DNA of 64,000 nucleotides from Zemynaea arenosa (GTDB lineage: Bacteria > Pseudomonadota > Gammaproteobacteria > Burkholderiales > Burkholderiaceae_D), in contig NZ_SPVF01000268.1 in the NCBI RefSeq assembly GCF_004614185.1, positions 1-64,000 on the forward strand. The letters are read 5' to 3'. How positions within the stretch are numbered: position 1 is the stretch's first letter; every line of letters begins with the position of its first letter. The notes under the pieces were generated by a model. That model was not told the DNA's origin. It made no database searches and was given only the letters and a program-made list of their open reading frames with translations. Shown here piece by piece: positions 1 to 7,680 of the stretch. Both the position numbers and the translations under genes were made by a program.

Positions 1-301
1 TCCCCGCATCGGCCAGCGGCGGAGCCAGCTGGGTGGCCGGCATACCGGAAGCGGCGGGCGCTGTGGCGGCCAGCACGGGAGCCACTGGGGCGGCGGGAGG
101 GTTGGCGTTCCGGGCTTGGGCCAGCGCGGCCTGGGTGTCCTGCAGGCGCTGCTCCAGCGCCGCGAGGCGCGCTTCGTAGTCCTGCTTCATCTTGGCGATC
201 TCGGCGCGGATGGCAGACAGGTCCTGGTCGTCCGCCGCGTGGGCGGACAGCGGCAATGCCAATGCGGCGGCCAGCGCCGCGCAAGCAACTTGCGGTTTCA
301 T
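1..301 (-). CDS. Exported coiled-coil protein, N-terminal part (truncated by window edge)
   Basis: Only the first ~100 residues are in the window; the rest lies before position 1. The protein starts MKPQVACAALAAALALP and continues to a probable signal-peptidase I site after SAHA. A charged heptad-like segment follows (about residues 27-64, rich in E, K, R, L and Q), then an Ala/Pro-rich linker. A signal peptide plus short coiled coil plus linker is common at the N-terminus of outer-membrane porin-like or receptor proteins, but no barrel is visible here. The CxxC protein gene lies immediately upstream on the same strand, so the two may be co-transcribed. The specific function is unknown. Confidence 0.6.
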   Translation of the reverse strand, partial: MKPQVACAALAAALALPLSAHAADDQDLSAIRAEIAKMKQDYEARLAALEQRLQDTQAALAQARNANPPAAPVAPVLAATAPAASGMPATQLAPPLADAG

Positions 302-379
302 CGAAAAAACTCCTGAATAGAAATGACGGCTCGCACCAGCCCGCGGCAAAGCAGGACTGGCGAACGGAATCAGAGACAC

Positions 380-706
380 TCAGGAAAGGCTGGGTGGCGC
401 GCGCGAGTCGAACACGCAGACCGTACGGCGGCAGGCGTCGCCCGGTTCAGCGCTGGTGATGAGAGACGACCCCGGATCGGTGGCCGCAAAGGTGCGGGTG
501 TCGCTGCCGACCACGCCCGCGAGCTGCGCAAACGCCGCGCACTGCTCGCACAGCTGGTCCGCCGCGCGCTGCTTGCCGGCCTTGCTGCCGGCGGTCTCAG
601 CCGCATGCTCCGTGTTCCAGTGCGACAGCGCGTGCGTGAACGCCATCTGCTGGGACAGCACCAGCAGCAGCGACAGCAGGACACGGACGAAAACGCGACG
701 GGTCAT
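380..706 (-). CDS. Small secreted or membrane-anchored protein with His/Cys motifs (DUF2946-like)
   Basis: This encodes a 108-residue protein. One hydrophobic N-terminal segment (about residues 5-20) can act as a signal or anchor. It is followed by an H-x3-H stretch (FTHALSHW) and a CEQC motif, then a further Cys near the C-terminus. Small periplasmic proteins of this layout (DUF2946-like) often lie beside metal-related outer-membrane genes, which fits the exported protein directly downstream. Metal binding is inference from the His/Cys pattern. I chose the ATG at 706 because it places the hydrophobic segment at the N-terminus; an in-frame extension to 808 would add about 34 residues with no signal character. 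Confidence 0.55.
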   Translation of the reverse strand: MTRRVFVRVLLSLLLVLSQQMAFTHALSHWNTEHAAETAGSKAGKQRAADQLCEQCAAFAQLAGVVGSDTRTFAATDPGSSLITSAEPGDACRRTVCVFDSRAPPSLS

Positions 707-867
707 GGAAAGCGGGGCCAAAGAACGCCCGCATTGTAATGCGATCTCGGGCGCGGCGGTGACAATTCTGCATGCATATAAGTGGGCGTTATCGTTGCGG
801 ACGGTCAATACCGACGGGGCGGGCGGGGGTAGGCTGGGACCTTTCTTATTGCCAGGAGGAATGAATC

Positions 868-1275
868 ATGCGCACCCGCCTGTCGCCGTCCGCACTCCGC
901 GTCACCGCCCTGCTTGCCGCCGCCGGGCTGTGCGCCTGCGTCAGCAGTACCGCGCCGGATGCGCCTTCTCCCGTCAGCCTGGTGCTCGGCGCCAGCAGCA
1001 CCGCAGTCACACCGGGCACCAGCGCGGATGTGGAGCTGACCGCGCAGGTCCGCGATGCCGAGGGCCACCCGGTGCCGGGCGTGCGCGTGCAATTTGGCGC
1101 CGATCGTGGCGCCGTCCAGGTGCTGACGGGCGTGACTGACAGCTTCGGCACCGCGACCGCGCGCTTAGGGTCCATCGGCGAGACGGACGCCCACCTGGTG
1201 ACGGCCACGGCCCGCACCCGCAAGCTGTCCGCCTGGACCATGGTACGGGTCGGGAACCCCGTCGCTACTCTATAA
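868..1275 (+). CDS. Putative lipoprotein with an Ig-like (Big_1-type) domain
   Basis: This encodes a 135-residue protein. The N-terminus has a positively charged, hydrophobic signal ending in a lipobox-like LCAC, so the mature protein would begin at that Cys and be lipid-anchored. The remainder resembles a single bacterial Ig-like domain: the DAEGHPVPGVRVQF stretch followed by a later GTATARL strand is typical of Big_1/invasin-type repeats. A strong ribosome-binding site AGGAGG (854-859) precedes the ATG at good spacing. A role in surface adhesion or scaffolding is possible but not shown by the sequence. Confidence 0.7.
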   Translation: MRTRLSPSALRVTALLAAAGLCACVSSTAPDAPSPVSLVLGASSTAVTPGTSADVELTAQVRDAEGHPVPGVRVQFGADRGAVQVLTGVTDSFGTATARLGSIGETDAHLVTATARTRKLSAWTMVRVGNPVATL

Positions 1276-1354
1276 GTGCGCCGACTGTTGTAAAGTCTGA
1301 TTTCCTTGTGGAAATTAGTTGCCTTGAGAAAATACTTCAGGCTAAGATGATCGA

Positions 1355-2428
1355 ATGACCAGCACCGCTATTCCCGTCAGCAATTCCATCGCCGATATCA
1401 AGGCCCTGATCCGCCGCGAATCGCGCCGCGTGACTTCCTACGACGTCGCCAGCCTGGCGGGCGTGTCGCAGTCGGCGGTGTCGCGCTGTTTCAAGCCGGG
1501 CGCATCGGTGTCCAAGGCCACTTACGCCCGCGTGATGAAGGCGGCGCAGGAGCTCGACTACACTCCGAACGCGGCCGCCCGCAGCCTGATCACCCGGCGC
1601 TCGAACCTGGTGGCGGTGCTGGTGTCCGAGTCGGCGGTCAGCTTCTATCCGGACGTGCTCAACGAGCTTACGCGCCAGTTCGCCGAGCGCGGCATGCGCA
1701 TCGTCCTGTTCACCTTCGTGCATGAAAGCCAGCTGGACAGCACCCTGGCCGACGTCTGGCAGCACCAGATAGACGGCGCCGTGGTGTCCGCGCGCATGCT
1801 GCCCTCGCAGATCGCGGAATTCGAGCGCCGCGGCGTGCCCTTCGTCCTGTTCAACCGCCACCTGCGCGACCAGTCGGTCAATGCGATCGTGTGCGACCAG
1901 GTGGAAGCGGCGCGCACCATGGCCTCGCGCCTGGCTGCGGCCGGGCACAAGCGCTTTGCCATCATCGACGGCCCGGCCGATTCGACCATCGCCCAGGACC
2001 GGCGCCGCGGCATCTCCGAACGGTTGGCCGAGCTGGGCTTGCCTGCTCCGGTCGTCGTCAGCGGCGGCCTGGACTACACTAGCGGCGCGCGCGGTATGCG
2101 CGAAGTGATCGAGCGCTGCGGCATGCCGCCGGACGCGGTCATGTGCGGCAACGACATGATGGCGATCGGCTGCCTGGACACGGCACGCCATGAATTCAAG
2201 ATCAGCGTGCCGCACCAGATGTCGATCACCGGCTTCGACGGCATCGCCCAATCGAGCTGGCTCTGCTACAACCTCACCACCTTGCGCCAGCCGGTGCAGA
2301 GCATGGCGGTCGCGGCCGCAGACATGCTGGTCGGCCTGGCCCGCCAGCTGGAACGGGCGCCCGAGCGGCGCGTGTTCTCCGCCGTGTTCGTCGATGGCGC
2401 CACCGCGCGGCTCGGGCCCGCGTTCTGA
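1355..2428 (+). CDS. LacI-family transcriptional regulator
   Basis: This encodes 357 residues, normal for the family. The helix-turn-helix is at about residues 28-50 (YDVASLAGVSQSAVSRCF), followed by the LacI hinge helix region (TPNAAARSLITRRSN) and a periplasmic-binding-protein-like ligand domain to the end. There is an unusual ~25-residue leader before the DNA-binding domain. The family usually responds to sugars or nucleosides. No transport or catabolic operon lies next to it, so neither effector nor target can be named. A clear intrinsic terminator follows the stop codon. Confidence 0.9.
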   Translation: MTSTAIPVSNSIADIKALIRRESRRVTSYDVASLAGVSQSAVSRCFKPGASVSKATYARVMKAAQELDYTPNAAARSLITRRSNLVAVLVSESAVSFYPDVLNELTRQFAERGMRIVLFTFVHESQLDSTLADVWQHQIDGAVVSARMLPSQIAEFERRGVPFVLFNRHLRDQSVNAIVCDQVEAARTMASRLAAAGHKRFAIIDGPADSTIAQDRRRGISERLAELGLPAPVVVSGGLDYTSGARGMREVIERCGMPPDAVMCGNDMMAIGCLDTARHEFKISVPHQMSITGFDGIAQSSWLCYNLTTLRQPVQSMAVAAADMLVGLARQLERAPERRVFSAVFVDGATARLGPAF

Positions 2429-2467
2429 ATTCTGCGCTGCGGCGGAACCCCTTCTCAGATGGACTTT

Positions 2468-2494
2468 CGCCGGACTCGTTCCGGCGTTTTCTTT
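2468..2494 (+). terminator. Intrinsic terminator of the LacI regulator gene
   Basis: A perfect 7-bp stem (CGCCGGA / TCCGGCG) with a 5-nt loop is followed by TTTTCTTT, about 40 nt after the stop codon of the regulator. Confidence 0.8.
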
Positions 2495-2506
2495 GGTACT
2501 GCCCGC

Positions 2507-3094
2507 TCAGGCGCCGCGAGCGCCGAGGCGGTGCATGCGGTCCAGCCATTTGACAGTGTCGGCATTGGCCATGGCACCGGCCATGCCGATCAGGGTGTGG
2601 CGCACGGGCGCGACACCGACGAAACCGAGGATATTGCGTTCGAGCGAGCGCACGCTGTGGGCCTGGAAGTAGAAGCGGTACAGCGCGGCGGGCATGCCCA
2701 TGGTCACCACGATACGGGCGCTGCGGCCGGCCAGCGCCTTGTGCGCGAACGGATTGGCGCCCTCGCCGGCGAAGGCGAATCCGGGACGGGCAACCTGTTC
2801 GAGGAAGCCTTTGAGCAGCGCGGGCATGTCACCGAGCCACAGCGGGAAGATCACGACGATGTGCTGGGCGCGGCCGATGGCGCGCTGGGCGGGCAGCAGC
2901 GCTTCGGGGAGCACGCCGTGTTCCCAGTCCTGCTGGCTGCGCAGCAGAGGAAAGTCGATGTGGGCCACGTCCACGCGCTCCACCGTATGACCGGCCTCTT
3001 CCGCGCCTTGAGCGTAGGCGTCGGCCAGCGCATGGCAGAAGTGCGGCGCGGAGCCGTCCGGATGCCCCTGGATGATGACGATGTGCTGGCCCAT
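2507..3094 (-). CDS. NAD(P)H-dependent oxidoreductase, flavodoxin-like fold
   Basis: This encodes 195 residues. The N-terminal IVIIQGHPDG and the central VVIFPLWLGDMPALLKGFLEQV are the FMN-binding and core segments of the NAD(P)H:quinone reductase/KefF/MdaB-type flavodoxin-fold family, which carries out two-electron reduction of quinones or related electrophiles in the cytoplasm. I chose the start at 3094 because GAGGGAG lies 8 nt upstream and because it begins right at the first beta strand. It converges on the LacI regulator gene. The exact substrate cannot be told from sequence. Confidence 0.85.
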   Translation of the reverse strand: MGQHIVIIQGHPDGSAPHFCHALADAYAQGAEEAGHTVERVDVAHIDFPLLRSQQDWEHGVLPEALLPAQRAIGRAQHIVVIFPLWLGDMPALLKGFLEQVARPGFAFAGEGANPFAHKALAGRSARIVVTMGMPAALYRFYFQAHSVRSLERNILGFVGVAPVRHTLIGMAGAMANADTVKWLDRMHRLGARGA

Positions 3095-3191
3095 GCTTTG
3101 TGCTCCCTCAATGATGGAGCCAGAGTAGCCAGATCGCCTCGCTCTGCGAATGACCAGGATCAAATCGCAGCGGAACGCTGAAAAACGAAAA

Positions 3192-3212
3192 GGCCAGCTA
3201 TGACAGCTGGCC
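3192..3212 (-). terminator. Second (distal) terminator downstream of tRNA-Val
   Basis: The stem GGCCAGCT / AGCTGGCC has a 5-nt loop. Reading on the minus strand it is followed by TTTTCG and a further T-rich run. It is nearly identical to the proximal terminator at 3243-3269. Confidence 0.65.
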
Positions 3213-3222
3213 CCGGCGTCTT

Positions 3223-3240
3223 GTTAGTCACGAGACTAAC
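3223..3240. repeat. Inverted repeat between the two tRNA-Val terminators
   Basis: A 7-bp perfect inverted repeat, GTTAGTC then ACGA then GACTAAC, sits exactly between the two terminator copies. It has no T-run of its own. Its role is unknown. Confidence 0.5.
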
Positions 3241-3242
3241 GA

Positions 3243-3269
3243 AAAGGCCAGCTATGAAAGCTGGCCTTT
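3243..3269 (-). terminator. Proximal terminator of tRNA-Val
   Basis: An 11-bp stem (AAAGGCCAGCT / AGCTGGCCTTT) with a 5-nt loop lies 8 nt beyond the tRNA 3' end on the minus strand, and a T-run follows. Confidence 0.8.
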
Positions 3270-3276
3270 GGTGTCT

Positions 3277-3351
3277 TGGTGGGCGGTGCAAGTTTCGAAC
3301 TTGCGACCCCCACAGTGTGAATGTGGTGCTCTACCCCTGAGCTAACCGCCC
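3277..3351 (-). tRNA. tRNA-Val (anticodon CAC)
   Basis: The 75-nt cloverleaf can be folded by eye on the minus strand. It has the acceptor stem GGGCGGT / ACCGCCC, D-arm GCTC...GAGC, anticodon stem CCACA / TGTGG with the 7-nt loop TTCACAC, a T-arm GCAAG / CTTGC with loop TTCGAAA, discriminator A, and an encoded CCA tail. The anticodon at loop positions 3-5 is CAC, which reads the valine codon GUG. Two terminator hairpins follow. Confidence 0.95.
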
Positions 3352-3388
3352 AAAACGAGGAGTATTATAGCCGCCCTCTTTCGTTCTG

Positions 3389-4114
3389 TCACGTCCCATT
3401 TGAAATTTCTTCTGACACTGCGTAGGAACGCCAGACACTGGTCCCCTTGATCTGCTTGTCCAGGCCATTCAGCAGCTCCTGGTGCGCCGCCTCTTCCTCC
3501 GCGCTCGCGCACAGCACCAGCACGTCGGCCAGCGCCACCGCTTCCAGCAGACCGCCCTCAACCGCGGCCTCCACGGCCATGTCCATGGTCAGCGAATTCT
3601 GACCGCGTGTCATCGCCAAATAGACATCGGCCAGCAGCTCCGCGTCCAGCAGCGCGCCGTGCAGCTTGCGGTGCGCATTCGAGATCCCGTAGCGCTCGCA
3701 CAGCGAGTCCAGCGAGTTGCGCTTGCCCGGATGGAGTTCCTTGGCGTTGACCAGCGTGTCGATCACCCCGCTGCAGTGCGAGGTGAACGTCGGCAGCCCC
3801 AGCAGCTTGAACTCGTGATCGAGAAAGCCCAGGTCGAACGGCGCATTGTGGATGATTACCTCGGCGCCATCGATATAGGCGCGCAGCTCGTGCACGACAT
3901 CGCAGAACTTCGGCTTATCACGCAGGAACTCTGTGGTCAGGCCGTGCACCGCCAGCGCCTCTTCATGCGAGTCGCGCTCGGGATTGATATAGCGATGGAA
4001 GTTGTTGCCGGTGAGTTTACGGTCGCGGATTTCAACGCAACCGACTTCGATGATGCGGTCACCCGTGCGGGGATTGAGGCCGGTGGTTTCGGTATCGAGG
4101 ACGATCTGGCGCAT
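3389..4114 (-). CDS. dnaQ: DNA polymerase III epsilon subunit (3'-5' proofreading exonuclease)
   Basis: This encodes 241 residues, against about 243 in E. coli. It is a DEDDh exonuclease with all catalytic residues visible: D7 and E9 in DTETTG, D94 in HNAPFDLGF, and H152 and D157 in LHGALLDAE. The C-terminal tail after about residue 185 would carry the clamp- and polymerase-binding segment. The chosen start (4114) removes an upstream in-frame stretch without homology and puts the Exo I motif at residue 7. It is last in the order methyltransferase, rnhA, dnaQ, the same neighbourhood as in E. coli. Confidence 0.95.
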   Translation of the reverse strand: MRQIVLDTETTGLNPRTGDRIIEVGCVEIRDRKLTGNNFHRYINPERDSHEEALAVHGLTTEFLRDKPKFCDVVHELRAYIDGAEVIIHNAPFDLGFLDHEFKLLGLPTFTSHCSGVIDTLVNAKELHPGKRNSLDSLCERYGISNAHRKLHGALLDAELLADVYLAMTRGQNSLTMDMAVEAAVEGGLLEAVALADVLVLCASAEEEAAHQELLNGLDKQIKGTSVWRSYAVSEEISNGT

Positions 4115-4202
4115 GGGAAGAGACGAGTGGAACTGATGAGCTACAGGCGGCGCATTGTAGCAAAGCACGCCGCGCCATTGGTTGCTGGGCTGGCCTTGAC
4201 CG

Positions 4203-4640
4203 TCAGCGCCGGATACTGTCTACCCCGCGGTTGGCCAGCTGGTCGGCGCGCTCATTGCCGGGGTGGCCGTTATGGCCGCGCACCCATTTCCACTCCACCT
4301 GATGCGCCTGGCGCGCGGCATCCAGTTCCATCCACAAGTCCGCATTCTTGACCGGCTCCTTGGCCGCCGTCTTCCAGCCGCGCGCCTTCCAGCCGTGGAT
4401 CCATTCGCTGATCCCTTTTTGTACGTACTGGCTGTCGGTGTGCAGCACCACCTCGCATGGCCGCTTGAGCGCGGTGAGCGCTTCGATCACGGCCTTCAGC
4501 TCCATGCGGTTGTTGGTGGTGTTCGGCTCGCCGCCGAAGATCTCTTTCTCGTGCCCGTCCGCGACGAGCAGTGCGCCCCAGCCGCCCGTGCCCGGGTTCC
4601 CCTTGCAGGCGCCGTCGGTGTAAATCTCTACTTTGGTCAT
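4203..4640 (-). CDS. rnhA: Ribonuclease HI
   Basis: This encodes 145 residues. It degrades the RNA strand of RNA-DNA hybrids, removing primers and R-loops. The catalytic acids are all present: D9 ([11 protein letters not shown]), E47 (NNRMELKA), D69 (LHTDSQYV) and D133 (NERADQLA). H123 is in the flexible active-site loop. It lies 6 nt downstream of the methyltransferase gene, so the two are very likely co-transcribed. Confidence 0.96.
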   Translation of the reverse strand: MTKVEIYTDGACKGNPGTGGWGALLVADGHEKEIFGGEPNTTNNRMELKAVIEALTALKRPCEVVLHTDSQYVQKGISEWIHGWKARGWKTAAKEPVKNADLWMELDAARQAHQVEWKWVRGHNGHPGNERADQLANRGVDSIRR

Positions 4641-4646
4641 TGCTTC

Positions 4647-5438
4647 TTATCGGTGATGGTTCTTTTGAGTTGAATTGGCGGCCGGCACGGTGGCCGGCGC
4701 CTTGGCCTTGGTCTTGGTCCAGGCCGGGCCGATGATGCGCATGCCCTTCACGCGCTTGATCGCATGCACGACATACACGGCCCCAAGGTACGGCCAGTAC
4801 TTCTGCCCCGTGCGCTCCATGAAGGCGAACCGCCCCAGCCATTTGGTGCTGCGGAAGGCCGGCGCGTAGCAGCCGAAGTGGCTGCGCGAGACGCCCAGGT
4901 TCAACAGCTTGAGCCAGTCCTTCATGCGCGGCATGGAAATGAACTCGCCCGCCACCGGCAGGTAGTGGCTGTGCAGCGCCGCCCCCACCAGCTGGCGCGC
5001 GCCCCACAGGCTGGCCGGGTTGAAGCCGGCGATGATCAGCTGCCCTTCCGGAATCAGGACCCGCTCGACCTCGCGCAGCACCTGGTGCGGCTCGGCGGCG
5101 AACTCCAGCACGTGCGGCAGCACCACCAGGTCCAGGCTGCTGGACGCGAACGGCAGCTCGGCAAAGTCGAGCGCGACCGCGATCTGCTTGCCGGTCACCG
5201 ACAGCTCCAGCTCACTGGCGCTGGAGGTGCGCGTGGCCGCCTGCCACTTGTTCGGCATGCGGCTGGCGGCCAGCAGGTCGATCTGCGGCAGGCCGATCTG
5301 CACGGCGTTGTAGCCGAAAATATCCGCCGTCAGCTCGTCCAGGCAGGACTGCTCCCAGGAGCGCACGTACGCGCCCACCGGCGTTTGCAGCCAATGGTCG
5401 AGCGCTATAATGGACTTTTCGGATGCGGCGCTATCCAT
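4647..5438 (-). CDS. SAM-dependent methyltransferase-like protein (YafS-type neighbour of gloB/rnhA)
   Basis: This encodes 263 residues with a Methyltransf_11-like C-terminal half. [29 protein letters not shown] matches motifs III-IV of class I methyltransferases, and the strand/helix around [11 protein letters not shown] is motif VI. The glycine-rich SAM loop (normally GxGxG near the N-terminus) is not recognisable, so activity is uncertain. The E. coli equivalent position is occupied by yafS, also of unknown substrate. The start at 5438 is chosen because further upstream the frame overlaps the gloB promoter and coding region. Confidence 0.75.
   Translation of the reverse strand: MDSAASEKSIIALDHWLQTPVGAYVRSWEQSCLDELTADIFGYNAVQIGLPQIDLLAASRMPNKWQAATRTSSASELELSVTGKQIAVALDFAELPFASSSLDLVVLPHVLEFAAEPHQVLREVERVLIPEGQLIIAGFNPASLWGARQLVGAALHSHYLPVAGEFISMPRMKDWLKLLNLGVSRSHFGCYAPAFRSTKWLGRFAFMERTGQKYWPYLGAVYVVHAIKRVKGMRIIGPAWTKTKAKAPATVPAANSTQKNHHR
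5384..5411 (+). promoter_or_regulatory. Predicted sigma70 promoter for gloB
   Basis: A -35-like TTTGCA (5384-5389), a 16-nt spacer and a perfect -10 TATAAT (5406-5411) read toward gloB. The promoter lies inside the first codons of the divergent methyltransferase gene, giving a leader of about 65 nt. Confidence 0.5.
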
Positions 5439-5483
5439 GCCCGTCCTTCTCGCTGTAGTCAGTTCCGTTCCCGCCTTCTCGTC

Positions 5484-6272
5484 ATGACGCATGCCCCCAC
5501 CGTTCTCACCGTCCCCGCTTTCAAGGACAACTACCTGTGGCTGATCCACGATGGCCGCAATGCCGCCGTGGTGGACCCGGGCGATGCCGGGCCGATCCTG
5601 GCCGCGCTGGCGGAGCACGGCCTGACTCTCACTGCCATTCTACTCACCCATCACCATGCTGACCATGTCGGGGGCGTGCCGGACCTGCTCAAGCATGCGA
5701 ACGTGCCTGTGTTCGGCCCGCGGGATGACGGGATTGCGACGGTCACTCAGCCCTTGGACGAGGGAGACCGCGTAAAAGTGCCCGGCCTGGATCTGCAATT
5801 CCACGTGCTGGACGTGCCGGGGCATACGCTGGGCCACATCGCGTACGTACGGCACGGTGCGCCGGAGCATTGGGTGTTTTGCGGCGACACCCTGTTCGCG
5901 GGCGGCTGCGGCCGCCTGTTTGAGGGTACGCCGGCGCAGATGGCGCAGTCGCTCGGCAAGCTGGCGGCCCTGCCCGAGGACACCAAAGTATTCTGCGCAC
6001 ACGAATACACGCTGTCCAACCTGCGCTTCGCCGTGGCGATGGAGCCGGACAATACCGCGCTGCAGCAGCGCATGCAGGACGCGGCCGCGGCCCGCGCGCG
6101 CGGCGCGCCCACGGTGCCGTCGACGATCGGGCTGGAGAAGGCCACCAATCCTTTCCTGCGCTACCGCGAACCGGCCATCGTTCACACGCTCGCGGCGGCG
6201 CACCGCATTCCGGCCGACGCCGATCCGGTCCAGGCCTTCGCCGCCCTGCGCGACTGGAAAAACACCTTCTAG
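5484..6272 (+). CDS. gloB: Hydroxyacylglutathione hydrolase (glyoxalase II)
   Basis: This encodes 262 residues. It hydrolyses S-lactoylglutathione to D-lactate and glutathione, the second step of methylglyoxal detoxification. The metallo-beta-lactamase-fold dinuclear metal motif HxHxDH is at H56, H58, D60 and H61 (THHHADH). Further metal ligands are in VPGHTLGHI and FCGDTLF, and the glutathione-binding C-terminal domain (NPFLRYREP) is present. The start is the ATG at 5484; an upstream open frame runs through the opposite-strand methyltransferase gene and is not coding. Confidence 0.95.
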   Translation: MTHAPTVLTVPAFKDNYLWLIHDGRNAAVVDPGDAGPILAALAEHGLTLTAILLTHHHADHVGGVPDLLKHANVPVFGPRDDGIATVTQPLDEGDRVKVPGLDLQFHVLDVPGHTLGHIAYVRHGAPEHWVFCGDTLFAGGCGRLFEGTPAQMAQSLGKLAALPEDTKVFCAHEYTLSNLRFAVAMEPDNTALQQRMQDAAAARARGAPTVPSTIGLEKATNPFLRYREPAIVHTLAAAHRIPADADPVQAFAALRDWKNTF

Positions 6273-6480
6273 ACCGCTATCTTCACGTCTCCCCTCGGCA
6301 ACTAATTCCTCGGCATTAACAACTTTTTTACCGTTGCACGCGCGCAAACGTTACAATCGTCGGTTTTTCCGGAACAGCAACTTGACTGTTTCGGCTATAC
6401 GAGTTCCGCTATACGCTGTATCTGCTGCTGACGATACCCCGATGAGCTTCCCCTCCCCCGCATCCCAGGCCCGTACGCTA

Positions 6481-6503
6481 GAATGTTCCCATGGGAAACA
6501 TTC
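6481..6503. repeat. 23-bp imperfect dyad upstream of the binding-protein operon
   Basis: GAATGTT-CCC-AT-GGG-A-AACATTC forms a 7+3 bp dyad with one extra A, about 45 nt before the start of the first binding-protein gene. It could be a regulator site or an mRNA hairpin. The rest of the 273-nt gap (6273-6545) holds AT-rich promoter-like DNA but no gene. Confidence 0.4.
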
Positions 6504-6545
6504 GTTGCGCGATTGGCATGCCTTCACCCAGGGGCGCGCTGGCGC

Positions 6546-7619
6546 ATGAGTAAGGTAGGCGTCTCTGCAACCGGTGGGGGTACGTCCCCGCGGGCCGCAG
6601 CCGGTCAGGCGATCCGGCGGGCGCTGGCGGCGTTCGGCTGCCTGCTCGCGCTGGCGTCGGCGCAGGCGGCCCCGGTGCAGCAGCAGGACCCCGCTCCGAG
6701 CGTGGTGGTGCGCCGCTCCGAGACCATCCAGCTGGCCCAGGCCGATGCCCGCCGCCACACCACCAGCGGCGAACCGATCGCCGTGCTGTTTCCGGACATC
6801 GGCGAACCCTTCCGCCGCATCTTCGCCGAGATCGTGGACGGCATCGAAGACCACAGCCGCCTGCCCGTGCACAGCTACCCCATCGGCCCCGGCCAGGACC
6901 CGGCCGACCTCGCCGCCGCGCTGAAGCGCAACGGCACCCGCGTGGTGATCGCGCTCGGCCGCCAGGGCCTGAAGGCGGGCGCCGGCCTCGACTACCCGGT
7001 GGTGGCCGGCGCCGTCTCCTCCGTGCCGGACGCCGACCGCGCCTCCGGCATCCTGCTGTCGCCGGACCCGGCCCTGCTATTCAGCCAACTGAAGACCCTG
7101 TCCCCCGGCGTGCGCCGCGTGTTCGTGGTCTACAACCCGGCCAACAACGACTGGCTCATCAAGCTGGCACGGGACGCCGCCCGCAGCCAGAACCTGGAGC
7201 TGGTCGCCTACGAGGCGCGCGACCTGGCCACCGCCGCCCGTCAATACGAAAGCCTGCTGTCCAATGCCGACCCGCGCCGCGACGCCGTGTGGCTGCCGCA
7301 GGACCCGACCACGGTCGATGACGCCACCATCCTGCCGCTGGCGCTGGGCGCTGCCTGGAGCCGCAACCTGCCCGTCTTTTCCAGCAACCTGGCCCACGTG
7401 AAGCGCGGCCTGTTATTCGCTTTGTACCCCGACAACACCCAGCTCGGCCGCAGTCTGTCGGCCCTGGCGCTGGCCGCCATGAACGGCGAACTCCGCCGCG
7501 GCGTGCTGCCGTTGCGCGAAGTCCACAGTGCCCTGAATCTGCGGACCGCCAATCACATCGGGCTCAACGTAGGACCAAAGCTGCAACGCAGCTTCGATGT
7601 GGTGTACTCCGAACCATAA
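6546..7619 (+). CDS. Periplasmic substrate-binding protein (ABC_sub_bind, TrpX-like), paralogue 1
   Basis: This encodes 357 residues. After an unusually long N-region comes a signal peptide core (ALAAFGCLLALASAQA), then a type I periplasmic-binding fold starting IAVLFPDIGEPF, with further family blocks RVVIALGRQGLKAG, VRRVFVVYNPANNDWLIK and VFSSNLAHVKRGLLF. It resembles PF04392 proteins. No permease or ATPase is adjacent. Instead a closely related paralogue and a giant hybrid sensor kinase follow, so sensing rather than transport is likely (inference). The first ~20 residues are encoded partly by a dispersed repeat (6577-6590), and no other start codon exists between it and the signal core. 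Confidence 0.8.
   Translation: MSKVGVSATGGGTSPRAAAGQAIRRALAAFGCLLALASAQAAPVQQQDPAPSVVVRRSETIQLAQADARRHTTSGEPIAVLFPDIGEPFRRIFAEIVDGIEDHSRLPVHSYPIGPGQDPADLAAALKRNGTRVVIALGRQGLKAGAGLDYPVVAGAVSSVPDADRASGILLSPDPALLFSQLKTLSPGVRRVFVVYNPANNDWLIKLARDAARSQNLELVAYEARDLATAARQYESLLSNADPRRDAVWLPQDPTTVDDATILPLALGAAWSRNLPVFSSNLAHVKRGLLFALYPDNTQLGRSLSALALAAMNGELRRGVLPLREVHSALNLRTANHIGLNVGPKLQRSFDVVYSEP
6577..6590. repeat. Copy of the GGGGTACGTCCCC repeat inside a coding start
   Basis: GGGGTACGTCCCCG occurs within the first 15 codons of the binding-protein gene. The same near-palindromic core, in either orientation, recurs in the intergenic region at 42.64-42.84 kb. Confidence 0.55.
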
Positions 7620-7680
7620 AATATTTCCTCCAAGCTATTCCGTAGCTTATACTGACGGTCGCCTTCTCCCTGCGCGATCG

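Noticed and set aside
3277-3351. Reading the tRNA as tRNA-His because GTG appears in the anticodon arm
   Set aside because: The GTG lies in the 3' stem; the 7-nt loop is TTCACAC, which places CAC as anticodon (Val).
4764-5483. Upstream in-frame extension of gloB
   Set aside because: It runs through the opposite methyltransferase gene and has R/H/Q-rich composition; the family start is at 5484.
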